NCBI RefSeq assembly: GCF_000212855.1
Contig: NZ_GL890993.1
Coordinates: 1-64,000, forward strand
From: Streptococcus sanguinis SK355
Lineage (GTDB): Bacteria; Bacillota; Bacilli; Lactobacillales; Streptococcaceae
Length of the DNA: 64,000 bases
Direction of reading: 5' to 3'
The translations under genes were made by a program, and so were the position numbers. Every line of letters starts with the position of its first letter. Position 1 is the stretch's first letter. Positions 40,790 through 49,400 of this stretch are shown in pieces. The notes beneath the pieces are model-generated. The model worked only from the letters and a program-made list of their open reading frames with translations. It ran no database searches and was not told the origin of the DNA.

Positions 40790-40805
40790 GTCAAATATAA
40801 CTGAC
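40790..40805 (+). promoter_or_regulatory. Operator-like repeat 2 of the XRE regulator
   Basis: GTCAAATATAACTGAC, the second GTCA-N8-TGAC dyad, in the expected start region of the transcript. Confidence 0.6.
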
Positions 40806-40852
40806 AAACTTACTAAAAGTTATCAGTTATAGAATTAGAAAGGAAGGGTGTA

Positions 40853-41068
40853 ATGAATCGTGTCAAAGAATTTCGAAAAGAAAAAAAGATGTCTCAGCTA
40901 GAGTTGGCCAAGTCTATCGGGGTATCGCGGCAAACTATCAATATGATTGAAAACAACAAATACAACCCCACTCTCGAGCTCTGTATCAATCTGGCTAGAG
41001 CGCTGGATACTGACCTCAACGCCCTCTTTTGGGAACCCCAGCTGACAGATGAAGAATCAGATGACTAA
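40853..41068 (+). CDS. Small XRE-family transcriptional regulator
   Basis: A 71-residue helix-turn-helix protein of the Cro/CI class, similar to stand-alone YozG-like regulators. The HTH covers about residues 5-58, with SQLELAKSIGVSRQTINMIE as helices 2 and 3. AAAGGAAGGG precedes the ATG. Two dyads around its own promoter suggest autorepression. It leads an operon with two small membrane proteins. Confidence 0.9.
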   Translation: MNRVKEFRKEKKMSQLELAKSIGVSRQTINMIENNKYNPTLELCINLARALDTDLNALFWEPQLTDEESDD

Positions 41069-41115
41069 GAGTTTTTCCCTGCAGCAACATTCATACCTAA
41101 AGAAAGGACACAAAC

Positions 41116-41658
41116 ATGAAAAAAGAAACATTCTCAGACAAGATGATTAAACGATTTTACGGCATTACTGGACCTTTGGACGAGCAAAAACGCCAACAGG
41201 CTGAGCACTTAGGAAATATAGGCTTTATTTGGCTTTTCTTTATCCTGATTTTTGGCAATGCCATCGCCTTTCCCTTAGCCTTTCGCTGGCCCAAAATTAT
41301 CGCTCTAGCCTATCCTATCCTGCTAGAAATCCTTATCCTCGGCTTCTGTGTCTATATAATCATCCAAGCACGCCGCAAAGGAATTGATGACCTAGAGCTA
41401 GGACTTCAGGATGAAAAAGAAGAAAAAGCTATGAAACATGCTGGTCTCAAAGCAGGATTCTCTTATTGGCTGCTCTTTTATCCTCTCTTCGGCATCATGA
41501 TAGCTGTCATGGAAAAGAAAGATATCCTGCAAATTTTGCTTCAGCCTAAACTCATTATAACTGGATTAGCCGCAGGCCTTGGATTTGGACTGATGATGCA
41601 TTTCATTGCCAAAGGAAAGATTCGCCAAGCACAAAAAAAGGAGGAAGAAGACCTATGA
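41116..41658 (+). CDS. Membrane protein, DUF3278-like
   Basis: A 180-residue protein with four hydrophobic segments (about 30-52, 57-80, 112-130 and 143-165) and a charged loop in the middle with LQDEKEEKAMKHAG. The opening KMIKRFYGITGPLDE and linkage to a small XRE regulator suit the DUF3278 family. Function is unknown. AGAAAGGA precedes the ATG. It overlaps the next gene through ATGA. Confidence 0.75.
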   Translation: MKKETFSDKMIKRFYGITGPLDEQKRQQAEHLGNIGFIWLFFILIFGNAIAFPLAFRWPKIIALAYPILLEILILGFCVYIIIQARRKGIDDLELGLQDEKEEKAMKHAGLKAGFSYWLLFYPLFGIMIAVMEKKDILQILLQPKLIITGLAAGLGFGLMMHFIAKGKIRQAQKKEEEDL

Positions 41659-41831
41659 GACTCAATCTCAAAGAAAAAATGGATCTAGGCATTCTGTCCC
41701 TCATTATTGCCATCGCTGCTTATTTCTTTTTCCGTATCACGGAGCCTTGGATTTTCTGGCTGGATGTAGCAATCATCGTTAGCTGCATCTATGTAGCCCT
41801 CCGCATTTTGAAAAAACGTAAACAAGAATAA
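41655..41831 (+). CDS. Small membrane protein, 58 residues
   Basis: A short gene starting within the stop of the previous one (ATGA overlap), with GAGGAAGAAG just upstream as ribosome-binding site. It starts MRLNLKEKMDLGILSL and holds two hydrophobic stretches (about 11-27 and 32-51) with a basic end KKRKQE. I do not recognise a family. Coupling to the DUF3278-like gene suggests a joint membrane function. Confidence 0.75.
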   Translation: MRLNLKEKMDLGILSLIIAIAAYFFFRITEPWIFWLDVAIIVSCIYVALRILKKRKQE

Positions 41832-41834
41832 AAG

Positions 41835-41879
41835 AATCCCTCGACAGGAACTTTCTAGCTTCCTAGCGAGGGATTTTTT
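41835..41879. terminator. Bidirectional terminator
   Basis: AATCCCTCG / CGAGGGATTTTTT with a 23-base loop, between the converging small membrane protein and the DUF896 gene remnant. Confidence 0.75.
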
Positions 41880-41891
41880 ATTTATATCTAC

Positions 41892-42148
41892 TTAAGACTC
41901 TGGGTCATCCAGACTTCGGCCATGAAGACCTTTCTCGCGCTGAACTTGACGCAACTTCTCAGGTGTCACATCATTGCCATCCTCATCAACAATCTTGATG
42001 CCTTCGATGTGATGACGAACAGAGCGACGGTAGCCTTCGATATACTCTTCACGAAGCTTGGCTTGTTCCACTTTTTCCTCAGCAGTTAGGCCTTCCGTTT
42101 TTTCTTTTTAGCCAGTTCGTTGATGCGTTCAATTTTTTTAGGATCCAT
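41892..42148 (-). pseudogene. DUF896 (YnzC family) gene with a one-base frameshift
   Basis: Reading from the ATG at 42148 gives [17 protein letters not shown] and then shifts to RKA and a TAA at 42088. Adding one A to the run of six at 42098-42103 restores an 85-residue frame to the TAA at 41892, containing [19 protein letters not shown] and [20 protein letters not shown], a textbook DUF896 protein. RNA binding is suggested for this family but its role is unclear. AGAGG precedes the ATG, 20 bases after glyS, the usual neighbour. It could be a real mutation, slippage-controlled expression or a sequencing error at the homopolymer. Confidence 0.85.
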
Positions 42149-42168
42149 GATTCTACCTCTCTTACCTT

Positions 42169-44208
42169 TTATTTGGTATTAATCTGATTAAACTGGGCCA
42201 GCTGTCCCGCCTTAGCCGTCAATGAAGCTAGGAGAGCTAGGCGGTTGTTACGCACAGCTTCATCTTCTGCCATGACCATGGTATGATCAAAGAAAGCATC
42301 GATAACTGGACTGAGAGCAAAGAGTTGGTCCAGATTGGCAGCTAAGTCTGCCGTCAGCTCCACTGCTTCAATAGCAGCTGCCAAATCTTTTTCCTCTTGA
42401 TTTTCAAAGAGAGCTGGATTGACAGCTGTCTGCCCTTGGGCTTTCTCAGCTAGATTGAAGACCCGAGACAGGCTTTCGACTGCTGACTTGAAGTTGGCTT
42501 CCTGAGCTTTTTCTGCTAGAAGCGCAGCTGTTTCTACCAAATCGCGTACAACGAAGTGAGTGCTTTGAAGAACAGCTGTCACGATATCTTTCGGAATACT
42601 GCGATCCATCATCTTCTCAACACGGGCACGGAAGAAGTCCAGCACCGCCTCTTGATTGTCATAGCTTAGGCTATCAAACTTGAGTTCGTAAAGTCGACCA
42701 AGAAGCTGAGCCAAGTCAATGTTCCAGCCAAACTTGTCCAAGATACGCACGACACCCTGAGTCGCACGGCGCAGTGCATAAGGGTCATTGGAACCGCTCG
42801 GAATCAGTCCAACTGAGAAGAAGGACAGAATGGTATCCAGCTTATCAGCCAGAGCCAAGACTGCTCCGACCTTGGTGTCAGGCAATTCGCCATCGGCTGA
42901 AGTCGGCATATAGTGCTCCCGAATGGCAGCTGCAACCGCAGCATTCTCACCAGCCAGAAGAGCATACTTCTCTCCCATGATACCTTGCAGCTCATCAAAT
43001 TCCCCAACCATGCCAGTCAGCAGGTCAAACTTATAAATAGCCGCTGCACGAGCCAAGTCAGCTGTTTCATCAGCATCCAATCCTGCCTCTTGTGCCAAGA
43101 GAGCAGCAATCTTGCCAGTCCGCTCCATGTGCTCTGCCAGAGAACCAATCTTTTCGTGGAAGGTCACATTGTTCAGCTTTTCAACCAAGTCAGCAATAGC
43201 CAGTTTTTGGTCTTCCCGCCAGAAGAATTCCCCATCTTCCAGACGAGCCACCAAGACTTTTTCATTTCCCTTGATGACATTTTCTAAGTGCTCTGCATTT
43301 CCGTTGCGAACAGAGATAAAGTGCGGCAAAAGTTTGCCTTCAGCATCGCGCACAACAAAATAACGCTGGTGCTCTTTCATGGAAGTCACCAAGACTTCTT
43401 CTGGCACCTCTAAATATTTAGCATCAAAATTACCTAGGAAAGCAGTTGGATATTCTACCAGATTCAAGACTTCATTGAGCAGGTCTTCGTCAATTTCGAT
43501 AGAAACACCGTGCTCCTCTTCCAGTGCTCGAATCTGCTCGACAATCATATCACCCCGCTCAAGAGGACTGGCAATGACAAACTGAGCCCGTAGGTCATCT
43601 TCATAGGAATCCGCTGAAACAATCTCCGTTTCTTTCCCTAAGAAACGATGGCCACGGCTGGTACGACCGCTCTTGATGTCCAAGAAATCCAAATCAAAGG
43701 CCTGCTCATCTAGGAGCACAGTCAAGGTATGAACTGGGCGGATGTATTCAAAGGTGTTGTTGGCCCAGTGCATGCTGACAGGGAAGGTCAGAGCTTGCAG
43801 AACTTCCGTCACCGCTGGGATGATTTCCTCTACCGGGCGGCCGATTTCTTCCTTGGTCACATAGACGTATTCTTCTCCCTTGATTTCACGGAAAGTAATG
43901 TCCTCAACCGTCAAGCCCTTGCCACGGACAAAGCCTTCGGCAGCCTTGGTAAAGTTGCCATCTGCGTCCAGAGCAATTTTCTTAGAAGGGCCTTTGAAAT
44001 CTTCGGTCAAGTCGGACTGCTTGTCCGCCAATCCAACCACGCGCACGGCTAAACGGCGAGGCGTGGAGAACATTTCGATTTTCTCAAAGCTCAGACGATG
44101 GTCTGTTAGGAAGGCCCCCATCTTGTCGCGCAGCTGCTTCATGCTCGGTGTCACGACATAGGCTGGCATTTCCTCCAAGCCTAATTCAACTAATAAATTT
44201 TTCACCAT
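42169..44208 (-). CDS. glyS: Glycyl-tRNA synthetase beta subunit
   Basis: A 679-residue beta subunit of the alpha2-beta2 bacterial glycyl-tRNA synthetase, which recognises tRNA-Gly. It starts [17 protein letters not shown]; the middle holds [14 protein letters not shown] and the HD-like part [22 protein letters not shown], ending with the anticodon-binding-like domain that includes [20 protein letters not shown]. It lies two bases after glyQ in a T-box-controlled operon. Confidence 0.97.
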   Translation of the reverse strand: MVKNLLVELGLEEMPAYVVTPSMKQLRDKMGAFLTDHRLSFEKIEMFSTPRRLAVRVVGLADKQSDLTEDFKGPSKKIALDADGNFTKAAEGFVRGKGLTVEDITFREIKGEEYVYVTKEEIGRPVEEIIPAVTEVLQALTFPVSMHWANNTFEYIRPVHTLTVLLDEQAFDLDFLDIKSGRTSRGHRFLGKETEIVSADSYEDDLRAQFVIASPLERGDMIVEQIRALEEEHGVSIEIDEDLLNEVLNLVEYPTAFLGNFDAKYLEVPEEVLVTSMKEHQRYFVVRDAEGKLLPHFISVRNGNAEHLENVIKGNEKVLVARLEDGEFFWREDQKLAIADLVEKLNNVTFHEKIGSLAEHMERTGKIAALLAQEAGLDADETADLARAAAIYKFDLLTGMVGEFDELQGIMGEKYALLAGENAAVAAAIREHYMPTSADGELPDTKVGAVLALADKLDTILSFFSVGLIPSGSNDPYALRRATQGVVRILDKFGWNIDLAQLLGRLYELKFDSLSYDNQEAVLDFFRARVEKMMDRSIPKDIVTAVLQSTHFVVRDLVETAALLAEKAQEANFKSAVESLSRVFNLAEKAQGQTAVNPALFENQEEKDLAAAIEAVELTADLAANLDQLFALSPVIDAFFDHTMVMAEDEAVRNNRLALLASLTAKAGQLAQFNQINTK

Positions 44209-44210
44209 GA

Positions 44211-45128
44211 TTATTCTCCCTCCTCTGCCAAGAGTTTCTCGCGAGTCTCTGCATCCAAAAGCGGGTAGCCCAGACGCTTGCGCTCAGCTACAAAGGTCTT
44301 GGCCACAACACGCGCCAGATTACGAATACGAGCAATATAACCAGCCCGCTCTGTCACAGATACAGCGCCACGCGCATCCAAGAGATTAAAGGTATGCGAG
44401 CATTTGAGAACATAGTCATAGGCCGGGTGCACCAGATGCTCGTCCAGACAGCGCTTAGCTTCTGCTTCAAACTTCTCAAAATTCCCCAAGAGCAAGTCTT
44501 GGTCACTGACCTCAAAGCTGTACTTGGAATGCTCATACTCAGGATGCGTGAAAATTTCGCCGTACTTAACTCCATCAGCCCACTCAATGTCGTAGACTGA
44601 GTCTACTTCCTGGATATAAGAAGCCAGACGCTCCAGACCATAAGTCACCTCAGCAGTCACCGGCTGAGTTGGCAGACCTCCGACCTGCTGGAAGTATGTG
44701 AACTGAGTGATTTCCATACCATCCAGCCAGACTTCCCAGCCCAGACCAGCCGAGCCAGTTGAAGGATTTTCCCAGTTATCCTCGACAAAGCGGATGTCGT
44801 GCTCCAGCGGATTGATACCCAAGAGCTCCAAAGACTGCAAGTAAAGTTCTTGGATATTGCTTGGAGACGGCTTCATAACCACTTGAAATTGGTGGTGTTG
44901 ATAAAGGCGGTTAGGATTTTCCCCATAACGACCATCTGCTGGTCGGCGAGACGGCTCTACATAGGCCGCATTCCACGGCTCTGGCCCAATAGCCCGCAGG
45001 AAGGTATAGGGACTCATCGTTCCCGCCCCCTTCTCGTTATCATAAGCCTGCATGAGCATACACCCCTGGTCATTCCAGAACTGCTGCAAAGTCAAGATAA
45101 TTTCTTGAAAGGTAAGTTTCTTAGACAT
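44211..45128 (-). CDS. glyQ: Glycyl-tRNA synthetase alpha subunit
   Basis: A 305-residue class II catalytic subunit. It begins [18 protein letters not shown] and contains [42 protein letters not shown] and the late [25 protein letters not shown] precedes the ATG. The ribosome-binding site and first seven codons are repeated imperfectly about 180 bases upstream (45284-45326), so an insertion or recombination separates glyQ from the preceding metallopeptidase gene. Confidence 0.97.
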   Translation of the reverse strand: MSKKLTFQEIILTLQQFWNDQGCMLMQAYDNEKGAGTMSPYTFLRAIGPEPWNAAYVEPSRRPADGRYGENPNRLYQHHQFQVVMKPSPSNIQELYLQSLELLGINPLEHDIRFVEDNWENPSTGSAGLGWEVWLDGMEITQFTYFQQVGGLPTQPVTAEVTYGLERLASYIQEVDSVYDIEWADGVKYGEIFTHPEYEHSKYSFEVSDQDLLLGNFEKFEAEAKRCLDEHLVHPAYDYVLKCSHTFNLLDARGAVSVTERAGYIARIRNLARVVAKTFVAERKRLGYPLLDAETREKLLAEEGE

Positions 45129-45327
45129 TAGTTACTCCTTTAGTTTCTTGAGATTCTTGCGAAGCGTTCAAAAGGGAACAATTACTTCCCTTTTGAAAAG
45201 CTAGTACATCGCTTAGACAAACCTCCCCATAGCGGTTGTCGTTAGTCAATCGAACCTTTAGGTTCGCAATTGACTTTAGCGAGGTGAAACGTTAACTTCT
45301 TAGACATTTTTTACTCCTTTAGTTTGT
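45129..45327 (-). repeat. Hairpin-rich insert bounded by duplicated glyQ starts
   Basis: Copies at 45326-45284 and 45146-45108 share AAACTAAAGGAGTAA and ATGTCTAAGAA and both encode MSKKLTF, with only synonymous changes in the codons. The upstream copy continues as FHLAKVNCEPKGSID and stops, a 21-residue open frame. Between the copies lie two hairpins: GTCAATCGAACC / GGTTCGCAATTGAC (45245-45274) and a perfect 12-base stem TTCAAAAGGGAA / TTCCCTTTTGAA (45167-45197). It may be a small repeat element or the scar of recombination between glyQ alleles. Confidence 0.6.
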
Positions 45328-46089
45328 TTATATCTCTTTGTCTATTATTTTCTGCTGTATGAACCAATCCAACAAGGGAAGTGTTTTATCTGTATTTTCC
45401 CAATGATGATAAGAATTAAAGACCGCTTGCACACTGCCTAGATTTTCTACTAACTTGTCAACTGTCAAAAAACTGCGCCAGTATTCGTAAAAAATACTAT
45501 CATAATTCCCTTTATAAGTCGAAGTACCGAAATCATTCAATGAGTACCAACCGTGCTTTTTCTGAAAGAGCTCAACAAGAGACTGATTACAAGCTTTTTC
45601 CACTCGAAATTCCTCATCTGTAAAGAAATACTTGCGACTAATATACTCAGCCATACCTTCTTCAAACCAGATATAGGCACCGTATCCATCAAAGTCATCT
45701 AAAAAATGCTCCGACCAATGAGCTAACTCATGGCCCACAATCTGCAAGAGAGAATTTTCAGACAAAGACTGATAGTTGCTTTCTATTGCTCGAGTTTGGT
45801 GAGAGGTCTCGTAATTCTCCAACTGAAGGAGATACAAATCTTTCCAAACCGGCAACTCGGGAGTCATAACCATCCGCTTATCATTTGTATAAGCTGGCAC
45901 AGGAATTTCACGAATGATCTGCGTAGCAGAATCAAAATCGGACCAAATGATGGCTTGCGGCAAGTCATAAACCGCAAACTCGTCTTTTAAAAAAGCTAGA
46001 TAATCCTGCAACTTTGCGGCATTCTTTGCGACGAAATCTCGAAAAGCTACTAATTGATTCTCATCTTTTACAAGATAAAGGTTCTCCAT
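45328..46089 (-). CDS. Putative zinc metallopeptidase (HExxH...E)
   Basis: A 253-residue protein without signal peptide or TM segment. HELAH at 120-124 with EEGMAEYI 19-26 residues later makes a gluzincin-type zinc site, as in M1-like and related MA-clan peptidases. I do not recognise the family more closely. GAAAGGAG precedes the ATG at 46089. It is the first gene after a glycine-type T-box, ahead of glyQ and glyS, so its expression should rise when tRNA-Gly is uncharged; that could link peptide breakdown to glycine supply, but this is inference. Confidence 0.75.
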   Translation of the reverse strand: MENLYLVKDENQLVAFRDFVAKNAAKLQDYLAFLKDEFAVYDLPQAIIWSDFDSATQIIREIPVPAYTNDKRMVMTPELPVWKDLYLLQLENYETSHQTRAIESNYQSLSENSLLQIVGHELAHWSEHFLDDFDGYGAYIWFEEGMAEYISRKYFFTDEEFRVEKACNQSLVELFQKKHGWYSLNDFGTSTYKGNYDSIFYEYWRSFLTVDKLVENLGSVQAVFNSYHHWENTDKTLPLLDWFIQQKIIDKEI

Positions 46090-46109
46090 GAATCTCCTTT
46101 CTTTCGAAC

Positions 46110-46306
46110 AATAGACTCAGTACGCAAAAGAACCACATCCGACACTCCTAGGCTCTTCAACCTAGGGGCGTCAAGACGCGGTTCCACCCTAATTTATTAC
46201 TTCATTGCTTTTGAAATTATAACCGAAAGCGCCATCTGCACTGCTTCCCTATCCGGCTCACACTATCCCGAACTCGCTAAAAAGTAGACAATGAGAATTC
46301 TTTCTA
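46110..46306 (-). promoter_or_regulatory. T-box riboswitch, probably glycine-specific
   Basis: The minus strand has the T-box core AGGGTGGAACCGCG (46190-46177). Downstream, CCTAGG / CCTAGG and outer GAC / GTC and AACCGC / GTGGTT pairs make a terminator ending in TTCTTTT (to about 46125), which competes with the antiterminator. Upstream lies the Stem I region of a short leader; GGC at 46233-46231 is a candidate glycine specifier. Uncharged tRNA-Gly should bind and allow transcription of the metallopeptidase, glyQ and glyS. The T-box is certain; specificity is inferred from the genes and this codon. Confidence 0.9.
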
Positions 46307-46312
46307 AAAAAG

Positions 46313-46341
46313 ATTATAGCAGAAAATAAGGCCAATGTAAA
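46313..46341 (-). promoter_or_regulatory. Promoter of the T-box operon
   Basis: The minus strand reads TTTACA (46336-46341), 17 bases, TATAAT (46313-46318), with the leader starting near 46306. Confidence 0.8.
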
Positions 46342-46350
46342 ATACTTATC

Positions 46351-46385
46351 GAAAAATCCCTCAAGTTTCAACTTAAGGGATTTTA
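46351..46385 (-). terminator. Terminator of the large protease gene
   Basis: AAAATCCCTCAAGT / ACTTAAGGGATTTT with a short loop and one mismatch, 17 bases past the protease stop. Confidence 0.85.
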
Positions 46386-46402
46386 ACTCACTTGAAAACC
46401 AA

Positions 46403-49400
46403 TTAGACTTGTTTAGGTTTTTTCGGTCTCACAACTCTTGGCTTTCTGCCATCAAGTTTTCTCTTGGCTGCTCTGAGGTTGGCAATGGCTTCTTTGACAT
46501 CTTCCTGGCTGGCACCTGGATTAGCCAAAACTTCCTTAGCCTGTGCATAAGCCTCTAGATAAGCCGCCTTAACCGCGTCAGTCGCATAGATAAACTTATT
46601 GCTGATGGCTTGGTAATGCACTTCATCATCGACTAGCTTCTTGAGATTAGTAAAGTTAGTCGCCTTGCCATCTAGCTTCTTCTCTGCTGTAGTCAGCTGA
46701 GCTAGGGCAGTATCGATTTGCTCCTGGGTCACCTTATCCTGCACCAAGAGCAGAGCCACTGCTTGAAAGGCCTTGTCATAAGCGCGGCGAGTTCTATCCT
46801 TAGCATTGGCATAAGCACCTGTCTTAGTGGTAGCAGCATAAGCTTCCACAGCCGCCTTAACCGCAGCAATATCAGAGTCCTTGCCGTCTAGATTAGCAGA
46901 TGCTGTTTCTAGCTTACCTCTTACGGCATCAACTTGCGCTTGGGTCAGTTTGCTTGTCAAAGCTTCCTTGGCTGCTTGATATGCTTGGTCGTAGGCTGTG
47001 CGCTTCGCTGCAGAAGCATTGTAATACTGAGCAGTGCCGACCAGACTAGACTGCTGATTAACAGCTGCCAGCAAGCCTGACTTGACGATAACTCCCAGCT
47101 TCAGCAGGTTATTCTTACCTTCTTTGACCTCAACAGTCGGCTCACTTTCCCAGAGCTCATAACCAGTCGGCAGGTTGACAAAGACAGAGTAGAATCCAGC
47201 TGCTACGGATCTTCCGAAGGCTTGCTTGCCAAACAGTTCTGTTGGAAGCGTATAAGCATCGCCATTATTATTCTTGAGAACCACTTGGGTATTCTTCGGA
47301 ACAGCTTGATCAAAGGCAACGCTGACCGGTGCAAAGACCAGCTTCTTAACTAGAAACTCAATCGTCTTAAAGCTATCTTGGGCTGTCAGCTCAAACTCCT
47401 GAGTCAGAGCGCTGTAGAAACGAAGCTCATCCTTATCATAAGTAAAGATCTCTGCTGTATAGCGGCCAAATGGCAGAGCATTGATTTGCTTGCCCTTGTC
47501 CAGTTCAACATACTTACCCTTGCTATCCTTGATTCGATAGACAAAGGTTGAAGATACATCTTGATGCGTATTGGCATCCACCAGAGCGACACGGATACGC
47601 CCATCATTTTCAGCACTGACTAGCTCTGACAGAGCTATGGCATCACGGTTGCCTGCATAGTCCTCTACCACATAGAAAATCTTAGACTTGTCCACTCCTT
47701 TTGGCAAGGTGTAGCTGCCATCCGCATTGGCTGAGATGTAAACTCGACGCTCGTAATCACGCTCAATGCCAAAATCATCTACGGCTTTATAGGTCTCTTT
47801 CCCTTTTTCATCTGCTTGCAGATAGAAAACCTGCTCTCTCAAAATACCGCCGTTGCCGACATCTTTAGGCTTGCGAGCCGTAAAGGTTTCCGCACCATCC
47901 TTGGTACTGATATAGCCTGAGCTAATCAAAGGCTTCTGCGTATCAATCTGCAGGTTAAAGGTAATCTGCTGCTCTTTAGCACCTGGTACATCTGGTGTAT
48001 AGCGAACCACATAGGTATAGAGGCCATCTTCCAGCTTCTCACCCTTGCTGTCACGACCATCCCAGTATGTATCTTCTAGCAGGTAGGACTTAGGATTGTC
48101 TGACTGACCACTATAATAGTTCTTGCGGCTTTCTCTAATCGTGCTGCTCTGCCAGATTGGGAAGCGATAGTCCTTATCATCTGCCGTATAAACACTAGCC
48201 GTCAGATTATTGATATTGCGATAGAGAACTGTCCGATACTGGATGCTGTCCTGATTGCCATCACCATTAGGTGAGAAGGCCAGACGAATCTTGCCATCCG
48301 CTCCCAGCTGCAGCACATGCTTACCATCCGCATTTTCTGCAGTTCCCAGTACAATTGAGCTACGAGCAGCTGTTCGACCGGTAGAGTAGAGTGTATCATT
48401 TGACTCTGTCACAAGGGAAGATACATTGTCATCAGATAGGATACTCTTGTCCTCTGGCACTGGGTAATAGAAGCCTGACTTGCCTTCTTGGACTAGATCA
48501 TAGATTGGTCTTTCTACAGCTGGCAGATCTTGGAATTGCCCACGGAAGCCCATGAATGGCAGACTAACCACATCGCCGTCATCCGCTGGATCGACAAAGC
48601 GGACAAAGCCTTCTAGGAAATAGCCATTCGGCATCTGCTTGATCAACTCTTCCGCAAACTTAGCAGTATTTACCTTGACCGTCACTTTCTGGCTGCTGTG
48701 AGCCTTGACGGTAACTTCTGGCCAAACCGTTTCGGTTAGTTTGCGAGGTGTCAGGGTAAAGTAGCCATCCTTGACCGCATCCGTGTTGGTATTGACAATC
48801 ATCTTCAGCGTCCGGTCCTTATCTGTGATATTATGAACCGTAACATCAAAGGTGAAACTGTCTTGGACATTGCCCAAGGAAACGCTAGGATATTGGTTAT
48901 CCCCTGTCACATAGAGACCGGTAGAAATAGCCGCTGCCGTATCTACGATACCAGCTCCCTGCTGTCGCGGAGAGGTATAGGCACCTGTTTCCTTGTTGAC
49001 ATGCAGCTTGGCTGTAGACATGATGAGCGCTTTGACCAAATCGGCATTCTGGGCAGGTGTCAGGTCTGGATAGTGCTGAAGGAGATATTCCTTGACCAGA
49101 GCCGCTACACCAGCCACATGAGGGGTAGCCATACTGGTTCCCTGCATATTGCCATAGGTATTGTCGTTAAGTGAAGAGTAAATATCGCCACCTGGTGCTG
49201 TCACATCTGGCTTGAGCAAGCCATCTGTCGTCACACCCCAGCTAGAGAAGTCAGACAGACTACCTGCTCCTGGATGCGGCCGATTGACCTTAAGTCCATT
49301 AAAGGCCACCTTGTAGTTACCAGCTGCTAAAGCCTCTCCATATTTCTTACTGATAAAGGCTGACGGAACCTTTTTAGATTCACTGTCTAGGCTCATCGTT

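Noticed and set aside
40700-40860. Prophage remnant next to the Cro/CI-like regulator
   Set aside because: The regulator is followed by small membrane proteins and housekeeping genes; no phage gene or attachment repeat is seen.
46054-46287. 77-residue plus-strand frame over the T-box leader
   Set aside because: It is antisense to the T-box core and terminator and has no ribosome-binding site.
46403-46460. Frameshift removing an LPXTG anchor from the protease
   Set aside because: Reading on past the stop meets the terminator within about 20 bases, so there is no room for an anchor in another frame here.
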